A stretch of DNA of 64,000 nucleotides. It comes from Ephemerocybe angulata. Its lineage: Eukaryota > Basidiomycota > Agaricomycetes > Agaricales > Psathyrellaceae. Below the pieces are notes generated by a model, which worked only from the letters and a program-made list of their open reading frames with translations, had not been told where the DNA came from and made no database searches. The position numbers were made by a program, and so were the translations under genes. The DNA lies in the NCBI GenBank assembly GCA_013368325.1, contig JAACJK010000069.1:124001-188000 (forward strand), written 5' to 3'. Position 1 is the first letter of the stretch, and each line of letters starts with the position of its first letter. Below are positions 33,992 to 45,600 of the stretch, in pieces.

Positions 33992-36900
33992 CTACCCTCC
34001 TAGTTTTGCATCTACAATTAAACAGTCCCCAAGGTTTTGCAGTCGCATTCGGAGAAAAAAGTCTGGATCAACAACATCCATAACAAGGTGGTCTTCGGGA
34101 AAGGGACTACCAGAATCCTGCACAACCAATGCACCACGGACGATGCTTTCAACAGGGAGAATGACAGAGTCTTGTATGCGACGGGAGCGTATCTGTTTCA
34201 TGCGGAGTTCCGAGCACCGTTTCTGGTTGAGAATGGCCTCTGGATGTCGGTCTGTTGTAACCCGGGCATTGAACGGGATGACAACAGCGTACTGGACCTC
34301 GCCCTGTCGCTTATTCTGGGATATCGCCGCTGGGAGTCCTAAAACTGTTAGAAGGCGGCCAATGATGTACTGCCCTGCTTTAATCTCAAACAGTGCGCAG
34401 TCATATCGAACTCGGTGATGGAAGTCGCGGTTCATGCGGAGGATATCTGCCACCGCTGTCGAGTCTTCAAGCGACGTATAATCGACCGTGAGGCGTTGGT
34501 ACATTGCCACCTACACCAATTCTTTAGTTAAAACACTGGAGGGGCACACTCGATAACGCACCTTGATATCACGAGGCAGTCTGATGTTAGGCGCCCCTCG
34601 AGCTTTGAAATCATGATTAACTCGCTGTTCAAGCTTCGCTCTAAGTCTGCCTAATGCGGGCGCATATTCGTTGGCCATGAACAGCTGAATATCATCGAGA
34701 AGAAGATCTTCGCGCTGAACCCTTGAGCCTGGGACTACACAAGGCGCCGGCGGCGGTGATGGAGGGTCATTAGGCGCTGGTGCTTGAGTGTTAGCCGCTG
34801 GTGTTGAAGGCTCAGGCGCTGGCGTTGAAGGCTCAGGCCGTCTACGGTCATCGGCGGCAGGTGCAACGTCTGCAAAATCGGCCGGCTCTGTGGCGCTATT
34901 GCGTTCCTGGGCCTCCTGGTCGTAAATTGCGATATTTTGACCGATAATCATGGCTGCGAGCTCCTCCCGTGTTAGTCGCGCAATCTACAAACAACACGTT
35001 TAGTTGCCTGACTACAACCGGAATATCGAAATCTACGTACCAACTTCTCGATATCCTTATAGTTTGATATATTCCAGTATATTTTTGCAACCCTGTGCAT
35101 TTTCTCGAAGAACTTTGTCGTGAAGTTTAACGTCACTCCCTTGTTTATGATGTCGAAGAAAAGATGTGCTTGTGAATGCGCCTTGGGGAAGTTCCAGACT
35201 TTCCAGGTGTAAAGCTAAGCATGCAGTAGAACGATGAGGTGAGATAAATGAATCAGATTTCGATGACATGACTAACCGCTATTTCAACGCCAAAGCGCTT
35301 AAGCTCCTCTTCCCCGAGACGCACAGTTGTTGCTGTGTGGTTGCGGAGAGAGGACCACATGTCGAGCTCGAGGTAGCTACGTGCTATCTTAAGCCACTGA
35401 TAACCACGCTCGTCGCTCGGAGGAAACAGGTTATGCGAGACGAAGACAATAATCTGATTGTAAAGGTCAGTAGTGGTATCGAGGTAGAAACAGCCAAATG
35501 AAGCGGTGCGCATACCTTTGATAAATCCTCGTACACACGCCCATCGCTGTATTCTTTAAACTGTGAGATGTGTGTAAGGTGGGCCAAATCGCGCCAGCGT
35601 GGAGCAGCAGCGAGCCTAGATACATGGGAAGTTAATATCACATTACAATGAATGAGGAATCAACGAGGGGACGAACTGCTTCTCGAATAGCGAGCTCATA
35701 TCTCTGCCAAGAATTTCGAGCAAGGTCAGAAACTCCGTCAGTATATGCTTACGGAATAAGCCGCTGTGATACGCATGAAGCCGGTCCCAGGATAGCGCAG
35801 AGTAGGGATCAGAGTATTTCAGTTTCCAGAACACATTCTGAATAGATTCAGTCAGCGACCAAATCACCCCTTCGGAGCGGTACACATATTTCGCACCTCG
35901 ACATTTCGCAATCCAACACTCTGAAACAGTCCTTCGCGCTCTGCAGCGGTCTCCATTGCATTTGCCTCGGTATAGATTGCCTTCATTGACGACGTCGTTC
36001 GAGCAGGAAACTGTCTACCATCCAACCCAGGAAATGCATCGGCGGGAATGAGACAGATGGGACACGGATATTTTGCACCCATTCCGCGAATAGCAGACAT
36101 CACACATCTGCAACAAACATTAGATTGAGATGATCACGCTGCTCTCCAGATTGATATGCTCACTGTTCTTCGAAGTCGGCCGAAAGAATCAGAATTATCG
36201 GATACAGCCAACGCTCGATGTCGTCGTCACAGAGAAAGGAGAATCCAGATTCGGTGTACGGAATAAGAGAAGCAAGAATCTCATAAAGAGCGGCGTGCCA
36301 TACGACACGTTTGAAGTCGACAAATGGCTTCTTCCCGGACTTGTCACTATCCTCTGGGACCTGGATCATCATCTTAGCATCCATTTGAAGAACGACGAGA
36401 TAGAACGACGAGATCGAACGACGTACAATTGGGAGCCAACCAATCATTCGCCCACCTCCGAGTCCCTCCCCATTCCGGATATGAGATGGCAGATTCGCAC
36501 ACCGAACATAGACAGGATAGCCCTTTTTGCCTCCCATTGTCGAGAGCTTTGTTTTGTCTGCATACAGTATGATGGCGAAAGGAGCAGCATTTTCTTTAGG
36601 AAGCTCGCCCTAGATGACAGCGATGATTGTAAGTATTCCAAAGGCATTTGTCCAACCGAGAGATCATAACACGTACCTGAATTCTCCACCAATCGTTTGC
36701 TGTCCACGGTTCGTTGTAGAACCGCTCAAACTCTTCCCCGTTGTGTCGGAAGAGGCGTTCAGCATCGAAACGGAATTCACCCTTGAGTAGAGGGTCATTC
36801 AGGAGTTCTTTGCACCAATCCCACGCAGGGATACGCCAAAGAGGGTACTGGATCTTCTCGTTCTCGTATTGCACTTCAACGACAACTTCTTCAAGCTAAG

Positions 36901-37900
36901 AGTACATATATAGCATACATACAACAGGATGTAAGTACAATAACATACAATCAGGTATAAAGAGAGATGCGCACACCGTGACCATGTTTCTTCGACGCTG
37001 CCGCCCAGATCCCCTTCAAATGCACCTCATCAACTATTGTGAAGTCTTCGGGACGTGTACGAATTTCGTTGGCCATAGCAATGAAAGCCTTGATCTGAGG
37101 CTCGTTGAGATGTGCAGCTTGGAGCATCGCCGCAAAGTCGTAGTCCATCCGTGTCGTAAACGGCGCCCATGGCTTCGATTCAGCATTGGTCGATCTATTT
37201 GGAGCTTCTTGACCTCCTCGAGGCCGCTTTGGTGTTGGAAGGTCGGTGGTGTAATCCTCGTAGGCGTATATCCGTGTCCGTTTCCCTGCCGCATTTCTAG
37301 GATGTGGCTCAACTCGTATATCGTCAAGTCGTGGTGGTCGGCCTAGATGTTCCTCAGGGTTCTGATGAGCATCCAAGTTGGGCGTATAAATGGGCGGGAT
37401 CTCGTCTATGGCCGGGGTAGAGTCGATGGGGTAGGGAGGCTGTTCTGGAGGCAGAGCGGGGAAATCGTGGTCGTTACGGGCTGCCGAACTTCCAAGTTTA
37501 TCGAAGTCGGCTGAAACCCACCATGGATGCATTAGTTTCTTCAAGATACAGTATAATAAAAGGAATAGACATACCGAATGGGTCGTAAGGCTCCTGTGAG
37601 GTTGATGGTACATGAGATCGATGCGGCCCAGGTTGGGCCGCATCGCGCAATTCTTGGGGAAACTCCCTGCCCAGATCTATCAAATCAGGTTGGATGAGTC
37701 TCGTGTCAACGTAGAATAAACTAACTATTGCTAAACTTACCCTGAGAATGGACCTCACGGGTGGTGCTCTGCTGAGCAGGTGGCCGTTCCGGACAGTTAT
37801 CTTCGTGGTTCCGAAGGCCCTGGTTCCCAACAAGCCTTCTGCAATGCTGGCATTTAGTCTGCGCCTTTACCAACCCGCTTTTTTTCCGACCTCCACGCAT
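33992..37900 (-). CDS. Plavaka transposase 2
   Basis: The start at 37900 (MRGGRKKSG) precedes a CQHCRRLVGNQGLRNHEDNC finger-like motif. Subsequent exons hold KPWAPFTTRMDYDFAAM, FRFDAERLFRHNGEEF, FYNEPWTANDWW, GYPVYVRCANLPSHIRNGEG and GGGRMIGWLP, IRGMGAKYPCPICLIP, VFWKLKYSDPYSALSWDRLH, and end with VVDPDFFLRMRLQNL, all blocks typical of Plavaka proteins. About ten introns are needed. Some exon joins in 34950-35900 are hard to place, so intactness is uncertain. It differs strongly from the transposase at 8416-12020 and belongs to another Plavaka subgroup. It is predicted to catalyse transposition through a DDE core. Confidence 0.8.
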
Positions 37901-38698
37901 ATAGCACCGGTGGTTCTGCGTAGCAAATGTGCAAGGACACTGGCTCAGTGGTTGTTGAGGAAGAAGGACAACGACCTCGAACCGTTGAAACAGCCCCGCA
38001 AGGAGAATGCTTAGGTAATGTGATGTGGCCACAAGGAACGTCGGGGCCTGGCGAGGCCACTACGTACATATTGTTATACTATATATTTGGTCTAGGAGCG
38101 TTGTATTCCGACCCCTCAAGATTCAAAGTCTCCTCTAGAATGTGTTTATTCAGAACGCGTCGTTGACAAGCCCGAGATGTTGTTCCCTTATCTTGAGCGA
38201 CAGACTTATCAGGAATCAACCCGCCTTATCTGGCCGGCCGACCGGTTGATACGGACCCTCCGGATTGGTCAGGCAAGGTGTCCAAATAAGGCACCTTGTA
38301 CGTCAGTCTAATGATCTGATCACTGGCCGAGCCTTGTCAGGCACTTTCCAGGTTTCCGACATAGCTCGTAAGACTTGGTTCCTCCAATGGTGGTCGCGTC
38401 GAAAGTGCGTCGCCGATCGCGACGATGGACGCGACGCTTTGGGATTCATCGTGAGAACTCATTTCTTTATTAGCTCAGTCTAGCTTCACCCTGCCAGACG
38501 GAGAGACGCACTTGTAATGAGCTGGGGGCAGTATTCCACAGCTCCGGGGGTGAAGGAAATATCAGAGTTTACTTGTACATTCCTTACTTTTACTTTACTT
38601 CCAAAAAGTAAAGGGACCCCTAACAAGTCACTTTATGCGGGCCAAAGTGAACCCAAAGTTACGTGGAAAAGTTACTTTTTTGGCACTCGAAGTAAGGG

Positions 38699-39240
38699 AC
38701 ACGCACTTGGATAGTAAGAGTGGAGAGCCGGTTTTCACAATAAGGAAGTCGAAGAATCAGGCGAAAGGTAGTGCAAGACGCCGTTTCGCCGAAAGGGGCG
38801 AACTTAGCCTATTGGGACATAGATCCCGGCGTGCTGGTCGGTGCGCAGAACGTAATCCACGATAACTAAGTACGATTGAAACGAGCCAAGGTCAGCTCAC
38901 AGGCACACAATACAGAGAAATCACGCCGCGCACCTGGTAGGCAGAGGTCGGACCGTTGATCTCATCCCACCAAGGCTGTTCGTGCGGGCCTTGCTCAGTT
39001 TCGTGCGTCAGGCTCAAGACTTGTACACCGCACAAATTTGGGTATAACGCGAGGATGAGGCTGCAGAGCTAGTGTTGAAGTCGCGTTTGACCATCGGGCG
39101 AGGGAAGACAGTCCCAAACTACACAAATTCCATGGGATGAGCGACATCTGTGAGTAAGAGAGATAGAGCACGCACATTACGCTGAACACGTGCAGTCCTG
39201 GCCGGCAGCGACCGTAATCTGCCCCAGCTGCATCCCAAGC
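38699..39240 (-). pseudogene. Module R copy 1, right half
   Basis: This continues module R where it was cut at 3043. Similarity to 51655-52110 includes ACACGCACTTGGATAGTAAG, GCCGAAAGGGG, AACCAAGGTCAGC-like and GAGTAAGAGAGA blocks. On the minus strand a fragment EQPWWDEINGPTSAYQVRG can be read. Frames are broken. Confidence 0.6.
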
Positions 39241-39610
39241 TGCCTAGTCTCCCCTAAATACCACCCTTATTTCTCCCCACACCCCCACCATAAGACCCCG
39301 GCCCCCTTGCTGCTGCTGCTGCTGCTGACCGGGGATGGGGCCGGACGAGATGCTTCCGGGATGCATCGGGTATCCCTGTTGCTGTATATGCCGGGGGAGA
39401 GGTTGTGCGGGGACGGGTACTACGGGGTCTAGGGAGGAAGCCTTGAGGACTTGAGGGAGTGCTGGGCGTGCTGGGCGGTTCGGGGATGTAGGCGGGGTGC
39501 GTGGGCGGCGGGGATTGCGATTGGTAGTGCGACATTGGGTGGATTTGAGTTTTGGGCAGGTGGGGGAGGAGGAGATGATGTGGTGACGAGCGTGTAGCCT
39601 TTGGGATATA
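39240..39610 (-). pseudogene. PQ module copy 1 (P/Q-rich exon with CAG run)
   Basis: The minus strand starts MSHYQSQSPPPTHPAYIPEP and goes on Pro/Ser-rich; in another frame it reads QPLPRHIQQQGYP, PGSISSGPI and a poly-Q run from six CAG codons (39310-39327). The switch of frame suggests a frameshift. Copies occur at 45120-45560, 52150-52520 and 56770-57150. Together with module R, which lies downstream on the same strand, it probably made one gene with an unknown product. Confidence 0.5.
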
Positions 39611-40149
39611 ACAGGGGCAAATAACGCGTTACAAGGAAATCCGAATCGCGATTTTTTGTTTCTTGTACGGTACTCATCTTCTTCCCTGCCGTCTCGCTTG
39701 ACTGTACTCGTGCGAACAGCGTGGTGTGCCGTGCGTCGTCCACGAGCCAGTGGCGGCGATCCCTGCGCCGCGGCGCAACTGGGTATGCTCATGCACGGTT
39801 CCATGGCTCAAGGGATCCGATAACTGCAACTCGCTATTCAAAACTCAAGCTCAGCTCGCTCTTCAGCGCTCAACCCCCTCCGCTCGAGGCCAGGAGAACT
39901 TGAAATCTCCTCTTGGTCGCCCAACTTGAACTTGAACGCCTCTCAGTCCCTCCCAGTCCCTCCCATCGCCGATCTATAGATCTACCCGATCGCCTGCCTC
40001 CCAGTGTCTCTCAAGGTGGCTCGCTCGCCTGTCAGTGACTCGAGATTCTAGGCTTTGCGCGATAGACATGGATAAGCTGGCAGATCTACCGTGACGACGC
40101 TCGTTTGTATACGGATTCATTGCCCTACCTGTCTGCCCAGTAAGAGGGT

Positions 40150-40830
40150 GTAAGTAAAACTAGGTTTTTCGTTGCGTGTATGTAGACCCGCGATGGAAAG
40201 CGAGGGAGGACCGTCGGAGCGGGGGAGCGGTGACGAGGGGGGCGCAGAGAGTGGAGAGCAGAGGGTGAGGGAGGGAGGGATGTGACTCGAGTTCGGAGGG
40301 AGCGGGGGAGAGGAGCGAGTGCGAATACTACTCGAGCGTGGCCGTGGCTTGCCGCGGGGCAAAGGGCAAGCGAAGAGTGCGCCGTACCGGAGAAGAGCGA
40401 AGGGTGCGGTTGCGGGTGCGGGGGGATGTGCGAAGGTGTGGAAGCATGGAATCTGGATGCTGGGGGGTGGAGGGTTATGCCCGCGAAGGAGTAAGGGAGG
40501 GACGGCGGGAGAGAGTAGAGAGGGGGGGAATGGGAGTACGGAGTCGGGAGGGAGTACGGAGTGGGTAACACGGAGGGAGTAGAGAAGAAAGGTTCAAAGA
40601 AGGGAGCGGGTGTACCAGCGCGATGGTTTTGCGTAGAGTCTGAGCTGGGCCTGCGTGTCCCTGCCGCCTGCATCCTGGAGCCTCCGGGCGAGGTGTGCCG
40701 CTGCGTAGGGCGGAGTACAGTCGGTGGGGATGGAATATGAAGTCGAGGAGGGAATATCGAGTCAATGGGTACAGGGCGAGGAGGGGGGGCGTATATTTAC
40801 GCGGGTGCTTCATTCAAATGCGTGCACAGG
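40150..40830. repeat. Purine/G-rich tract 1
   Basis: The plus strand is strongly G and purine rich with many GGGAGGGAG-type runs. Long minus-strand frames here are Pro/Ser/His low complexity and look like by-products. Related tracts are at 46080-46960, 53210-53930 and 57880-58440; they share GCGAAGAGTGCG-type words. Runs of four G-tracts could form G-quadruplexes. Confidence 0.65.
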
Positions 40831-41660
40831 CGAGGGTGCACAAAGTCCAGCGTGCGTGTGGTTGAGTACTGGGGCCAACGGGCAGTCGCCGTGCCCTGAA
40901 GGGCGACGCGGAGGCCATCGCTGCGCCGCTGCGAACACCGTCGTGATGCGTGCTCTCCGGCTCGAGATCTTGTGCGGCTGGGCGGGGTTCGCGGCGTTGA
41001 TTTTCGTTACGCTGGTGTGGGTTGCCATCGTGGTGATCTCTTCAGGGGAGAACAGGACAGATGTCGCTGTGGTCGTGCTCTACGCGTGAAACACGATCCC
41101 TTCACCTGCTCTGTTCGAGCCTCCCAATGGTCAACGTAGTCTGCTCTAGGAAAAGCAACGCGGGAGACATGCCGAATGCTGAAGGTCGGTGTCAAATGTC
41201 TCCGTTCACTTAAAGGATAACCATGATACTTAGGCATAGGCGAGCGTTTTCCGCTCCACATTTGCGGCCAAATCGCCCTTATTATGGCAGAGAACCGGTA
41301 AAAAACAGTCCCGGATGAGTGAATGGAGACTCTGTCAGGAATGAGGCCGGTCTCTAGACACAAAATGTGTGACTCTGAATGTTAGAATGAGAATCCAAAG
41401 TCGCCGGATGTGTGAATCGTAAGAGATGGTAATCGAATGCCGAGGCTGTCATATATTTGCTCTGAAACAAAGGACCCTAAGCCTCCCTAAGCGCACGTAG
41501 CCCAGACTTGCTACATACATAGTTATCCACTTTGTATCCACTCGTTGTCAAGCAATTGTCAAGATCATTCCCGTCTGAAATAAAAACATCCCTTCGGTGC
41601 TCAATATCAAACCCCTCAGCTTTTGCTTATTCCACACCCTCGTTTACCAAAGGCAAAGCC

Positions 41661-42430
41661 ATGGGTGTGTCCTTCCTCAACCTACTCACAGCTCTGGGGG
41701 CTCTGTGCTCCCTCGCAAATGCGTATCACGACGATGTAGGTGCATCACTGGCATACAAAGTCACAACAAATGCTCACATCTTATTTATTCCTACCCTCAG
41801 TACATATTTGCAGCGAGGGACAATCTGGGCTGACATGGTTTCGTATCCTTAGGCCAGAGCGGAGACGGGAAAACCGCCCCTCAAGAGTGCGTAGCACATA
41901 TCCTATCCAGCAGCCAGCTGAAGGCTTCTTAACACCCACAAATACGCAGATTTCCAACTCACCTATGCCCGACGCGAATGGGCGGAAGAACGCGCCGCAT
42001 GGCGGTCCCTCACCTTCCTCAACTTCGTGCGCAACGTCAACCTCGTCGTCGAGCGCCTCAACGCCGAGATGTCGGACTACCTTGGGACTACCCCGTCGTC
42101 AACCATGACAACTCGCGGGAGGACCTCTCGTCGCGGCAGGTTTGCACCCTTCCGCAGCTCAAGTTAACCAATGAGCACCGCCGCCTGCGCACCAGCCTCC
42201 AGGGCCTCATTGGCGTGCAGCTTGGCGTGCAGCTCGACCTCGAGCGCCGTCTCGGCTCTGCATCTCTCGACATGTGGTTTACTACCATTGGAAATGCTGC
42301 ACCGTTCGACCCAGAAGCTGCAGACACGAGCACGGTGAAGCGTGCGGGGGAGTTTAGTATACATTCAAGCAAAAGGGTGGAAGACTGCACTTGGAAAGTT
42401 CAAGATCCGGACACTCGGGCAAGGGAGTAG
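41661..42430 (+). pseudogene. Secreted-protein gene with a frameshift
   Basis: Exon 1 (41661-41735) encodes a signal peptide, MGVSFLNLLTALGALCSLAN, then AYHDD. The exons after it encode NFQLTYARREWAEERAAWR and VNLVVERLNAEMSDY; then the coding frame shifts by one to YPVVNHDNSREDLSSRQ and on to TSTVKRAGEF, stop at 42430. High GC at third positions supports both frames. The switch lies at GGACTACCTTGGGACTACC (about 42072-42090), a near-perfect 10-bp duplication. The product is unknown. The signal peptide and short first exon recall the small secreted genes at 48886 and 55408, but the mature part differs. Confidence 0.5.
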
Positions 42431-42651
42431 CAGGGCTGAGCTGATGGATGGAGGCCGTAATAGGAGCAAATTTAAATGGGAGCCCCGTGCTTGCTTCGCA
42501 GAGACGGGACAGGATTGTCAGGTCGGAGGTCGCTGAGGGGTAGGTAGGTGAGATTCGGGGCAGAGATGGGTGTGCACTGTGCAGTGGCCACGTTGCCCAT
42601 GACAGGCTGGCCGCTGAACGGAAAGCCAATCTAAATTCAGACCAACTTCGA

Positions 42652-43200
42652 TCAGTCACGTGTGCGGGCGCTTAATTTCTGGGACGGCGTTCCCGCGATA
42701 ATGCCCGGTTCACGTGGAAACCACAGTTCGATCCCAATCAGCTCGTCGTTACTGACATAGATATCCCACCTCCAGGCAGCTAAAATGTCTTGGACGATCA
42801 TAACGTTCTTCGGGATGCTCCTAAATAAGTGTTGATCATGACAAGGGAACACGAATCCAGCTTCCAGAGTATTCCTTGAGTATTCCCAACCATGATCAAG
42901 CACCAATTCATCTTTCATTGCTTGACAAGGCAGTTAACATGGCTCGTATGTACTGTAAATGCTCCTTATTGTAGTGGCACTGACCAATATTGCAGCAAAG
43001 CAAGTCCATGCTGGAAGCCCATCCAGGCACAATGCGCACACCCGACTCGACCATCTTGCCGAAGTCGCCATATACACGATAACACTCTGCCTCCAACGAC
43101 AAAAAGTGATTTATCTCCGGAGGTGCGCAGGCTCGCGTCCAGGTAGTTGTGGGTTCGTCGCGATGCCAGAATGACAGAGCAGTGGAGGATTTTTTTATTC
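42652..43200 (-). pseudogene. Module R copy 2, including the best preserved 3' end
   Basis: An 88-codon frame (42918-42652) reads LDHGWEYSRNTLEAGFVFP, IVQDILAAWRWDIYVSNDE and WFPREPGIIAGTPSQKLSAR. Decayed versions of the same text occur at 51000-51200 and 47450-47720. Upstream (42930-43200) only scraps of the membrane segment remain before similarity ends. No known domain is recognised. Confidence 0.5.
42655..42680. repeat. GC-rich tag, copy 2
   Basis: GTCACG then TGTGCGGGCGCTTAATTTCT. On the minus strand this is the last coding stretch (QKLSARTRD, stop) of the open frame in module R copy 2. Confidence 0.6.
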
Positions 43201-43342
43201 GCCTTTACCTCGCCCGAGCTTGCTGTAATTCTAATCGCAGCCTCTTATTATATGTATCCCCGGGACCCCCTCAAATACCACAGAGCTGGTCCCAGACGCA
43301 GAAATAGCAGGTATAGTATTATACGCTTTCAACTACACGGTC

Positions 43343-44003
43343 TCAGCACCCAGCGACCACAAGTAAGGGTATAGCGAACGAACTGGCCACGGAAACAGTT
43401 CCATTCTCATTGATTCTCCTATTCTTCTCCAGCATGCAGAAAGATATGACGACGAGATCGAGGATTTCGAGGCCGAGGCCTGTGACGGTGAGTGTCGCAG
43501 GATCGTAGACCTGCTCAGAGGACTTGATGTCTTTGTAGCGGTACGACTTCTTCCAGACGGCGATGGGATGCTTTTTGTCTGTGTCCGAGTAGAGCTCGAG
43601 AGACAAGCCAGGGGCACAATTCTTCCATTTGAAGTTGCGCCCGTTCAGGTCTTTGAAATGGACCGTACTATGGGGGAGGGGACGGTCAGCTGTCGTGGAT
43701 CTCGGCGCCTCGAGACCTCACTCACTCTTTGAACGGCACCATGCTCTTTATCAACCAGGCACTGGATGGTTGGGGTTTCGTGTTGCCCAGGGTGAAGACG
43801 TCCGAGCGGACATCCTTCCAGAGCCATTGTGCGAGCTGTTCACCGGACTCGGCGTTGGTGAGCTTGGTGATGGTCTCGTCGCCATGTTGGGTCACCACAG
43901 TGTAGAGGTGCTCGCCCGTGGAATCGTCTGAGATGAAGGAGTTGCAGGGGTTGTCGGGCTCGAAGGTGAGAGTGATCGTTTCGGTGGAGGAACCAGCAGA
44001 CAT
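43343..44003 (-). CDS. DUF6593-domain protein
   Basis: Two exons, 44003-43726 and 43667-43343, are joined by a GTGAGT...CCATAG intron and give 200 aa. The N-terminal half has TLTFEPDNPCNSFISDDSTG, HLYTV and TITKL. The C-terminal half has FKDLNGRNFKWKN, LELYSDTDKKHPIAVWKKS, LEILDLVVISFCMLEKNRR and a hydrophobic end. This pattern matches DUF6593, an expanded family of small basidiomycete proteins of unknown function. No signal peptide is seen. The gene looks intact and sits between module R copy 2 and PQ copy 2. Confidence 0.75.
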
Positions 44004-45059
44004 TTTCGAGGTGTTCTGAGTGAGAGGGAGTTGCACTTTGCTACTTTACAGCATATCGAGGAGCCTTAAGTAGCGCATATGGTCATTGCGGACATGTGCT
44101 AACCTGTGCTACTAGTGTCGGCTGGATGATCTTAACGCCGTACTGCTCCCCCTTCTATGTGATGTCTGCCAGAGGCTGCACCGCCTTACGGTTAATGTTG
44201 CTGCGCTTTTATAGCTTTACCTCGATAGTGGCTCCTGGGAGTCTCTCATCTGGCTATGGAGCGGGACACTTAGTCACCACCAATTTGGTACACCCCCTAA
44301 CTGCGAGGGCACCTGTGGGTCAATCAAAAATCTGTTTAACAGAAATGCTTAGATTGAGTAGGGGAACATTTCTGTTAGAGGAATTATCAGTCCTAATAAG
44401 GCAGGTCCTTCCTAATTTGGATAGCCCCTAACCAGGATGGTCAGAAGTAAAACCATGGTTTGGAGGCTCCAAGAGTATCCAGAAATGCCTGTAAATGTGT
44501 TTCCTAGCATCCGTAGTAAGCTAGTTACCCACCCCAGGCGATGTATGTATTCACTTGGAGAATTCAAAAAAATTTGGTCTCCCATCCTCGATTTTGCCGC
44601 TGTCCCAAATTGGTTGCGACTAAAAGTCCCGCTCCATAGGCAGTCGGTCACCGGGCGTCGGGTACTACATGCTCCGACACTCCGTGATGCACTGCTAATC
44701 TCCAGTCAATAAGGTCGTTTCGACGATCCAGATATCCACTGACCCCTGTCTTGACAATCTCGAGCGCAAGCAGTTATAATGACAAGGGCATCTTCAATTG
44801 AAACTCGTGATACAAAATAACTGTCGAAAGGTTCATGCATCATTTACAAAACATCCTCTAACGCGAGCTGGTACTTTGGCGCTTCTAACATCTCGTCCAC
44901 ACCTTCCAACGCTCTGACCGTGCAGAGCTGGAAATCAGCCAGCCCGACAGGGCCTCGAAGCGGATCAAATAGTTCAGATCCGGTCAACGGTCATCGCGTC
45001 ACGTAGAATTTGGATGCAACTTCTTCGCGTCTTTGCTTCTTGCCCTCCACAACCCCCTA
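44004..45059. other. Intergenic sequence without a supported gene
   Basis: Short frames occur on both strands (for example 44412-44651), but none has splice support, similarity to the modules or a known motif. Confidence 0.5.
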
Positions 45060-45600
45060 GCTCCCAGGTTTCCCGGTAGCCCAAATTCGATGACCTAAGG
45101 CCTTGGAACAGCTACCAATTCCCCCCCACCATATTCCCCCTTCACAACCCCGCCATACAATGTGTATGCCGGCCGGCACTTGTGGCACATGGCCCTGCTG
45201 CTGCTGCTGCCCGTGCATGGGCCGGGGCGAGATACTGCCAGGGTGAATCGGCTGGGCCTCTTGCTGCATGTGGTGTTGGAGGTGCGGTGGGGAGAGCGGT
45301 TGTGCGGGGACGGGCCCGCCGGGGCCTGGGAAAGAGGAGAAGCGCTGGTAGCCTTGCGGGCTTGAGGGTGTGCTGGGCGGTTCGGGGATGTAGGCGGGGT
45401 GCGTGGAGACTGGGTGTCGCAGGGGTGGCGGGGATTGCGAGTGGTGATTGCGAGTGGTAGTGCGACATTGGGTGGATTTGGGTTTTGGGCAGGTGGGGGA
45501 GGAGGAGATGATGTGGTGACGAGAGAGGCGCGCGTGAAGTCTGTAGCCTTTGGATCATAACACGAACAATCAACGCGTTTTGCGATTGATTTCCATCGAT
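45060..45600 (-). pseudogene. PQ module copy 2
   Basis: The minus strand has MSHYHSQSP, then in another frame MQQEAQPIHPGSISPRPMHG with a QQQQQ run (five CAG/CAA codons) and HVPQVPAGIHIVW. The reading is split between frames as in copy 1. Confidence 0.5.

Larger units (their letters stand above)
27179..38361 (-). mobile_element. Plavaka-family DNA transposon 2 with cargo
   Basis: An 11183-bp insertion with ends TGTCGGAAAACTG and CAGGTTTCCGACA, imperfect inverted repeats of about 30 bp, is flanked by TA (27177-27178 and 38362-38363). Subterminal TGATAAGG-like words occur at least six times in 27285-27430 and in inverted form at 38185-38290. It contains the transposase (33992-37900), a large unknown gene (30678-33505), histone H2B fragments and two tandem arrays. 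From 27430 to 28130 there is no gene apart from a tRNA-like segment. From 30000 to 30670 I see nothing beyond degenerate copies of the nearby repeat. Confidence 0.8.
3044..38692 (+). mobile_element. Mutator-like (MULE) transposon, host of the nested insertions
   Basis: The boundaries come from the split of module R: the left half stops at 3043, and its continuation at 38699 matches the uninterrupted copies near 51655 and 48175. A 6-bp direct repeat TAAGGG (3038-3043 and 38693-38698) flanks the insert; this is shorter than the 8-11 bp usual for MULEs, so decay is likely. Both ends are rich in AAGTAACTT-like words in inverted orientation (3054-3062 and 38669-38677). Removing the chromovirus and the second Plavaka element leaves about 10.4 kb, with a transposase gene on the plus strand and an AT-hook gene on the minus strand. 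From 3064 to about 4060 I see only AT-rich terminal sequence and possible 5' exon scraps. From 38362 to 38692 it is terminal sequence without a gene. Confidence 0.55.

Noticed and set aside
40125..40673. Pro/Ser/His-rich minus-strand frames in the G-rich tracts (also 46300-46980 and 53338-53955)
   Set aside because: They follow from the pyrimidine-rich complement, are not conserved between copies and have no splice or domain support.
44412..44712. Frames on both strands near 44.5 kb
   Set aside because: No motif, splice support or repeat copy; probably chance.
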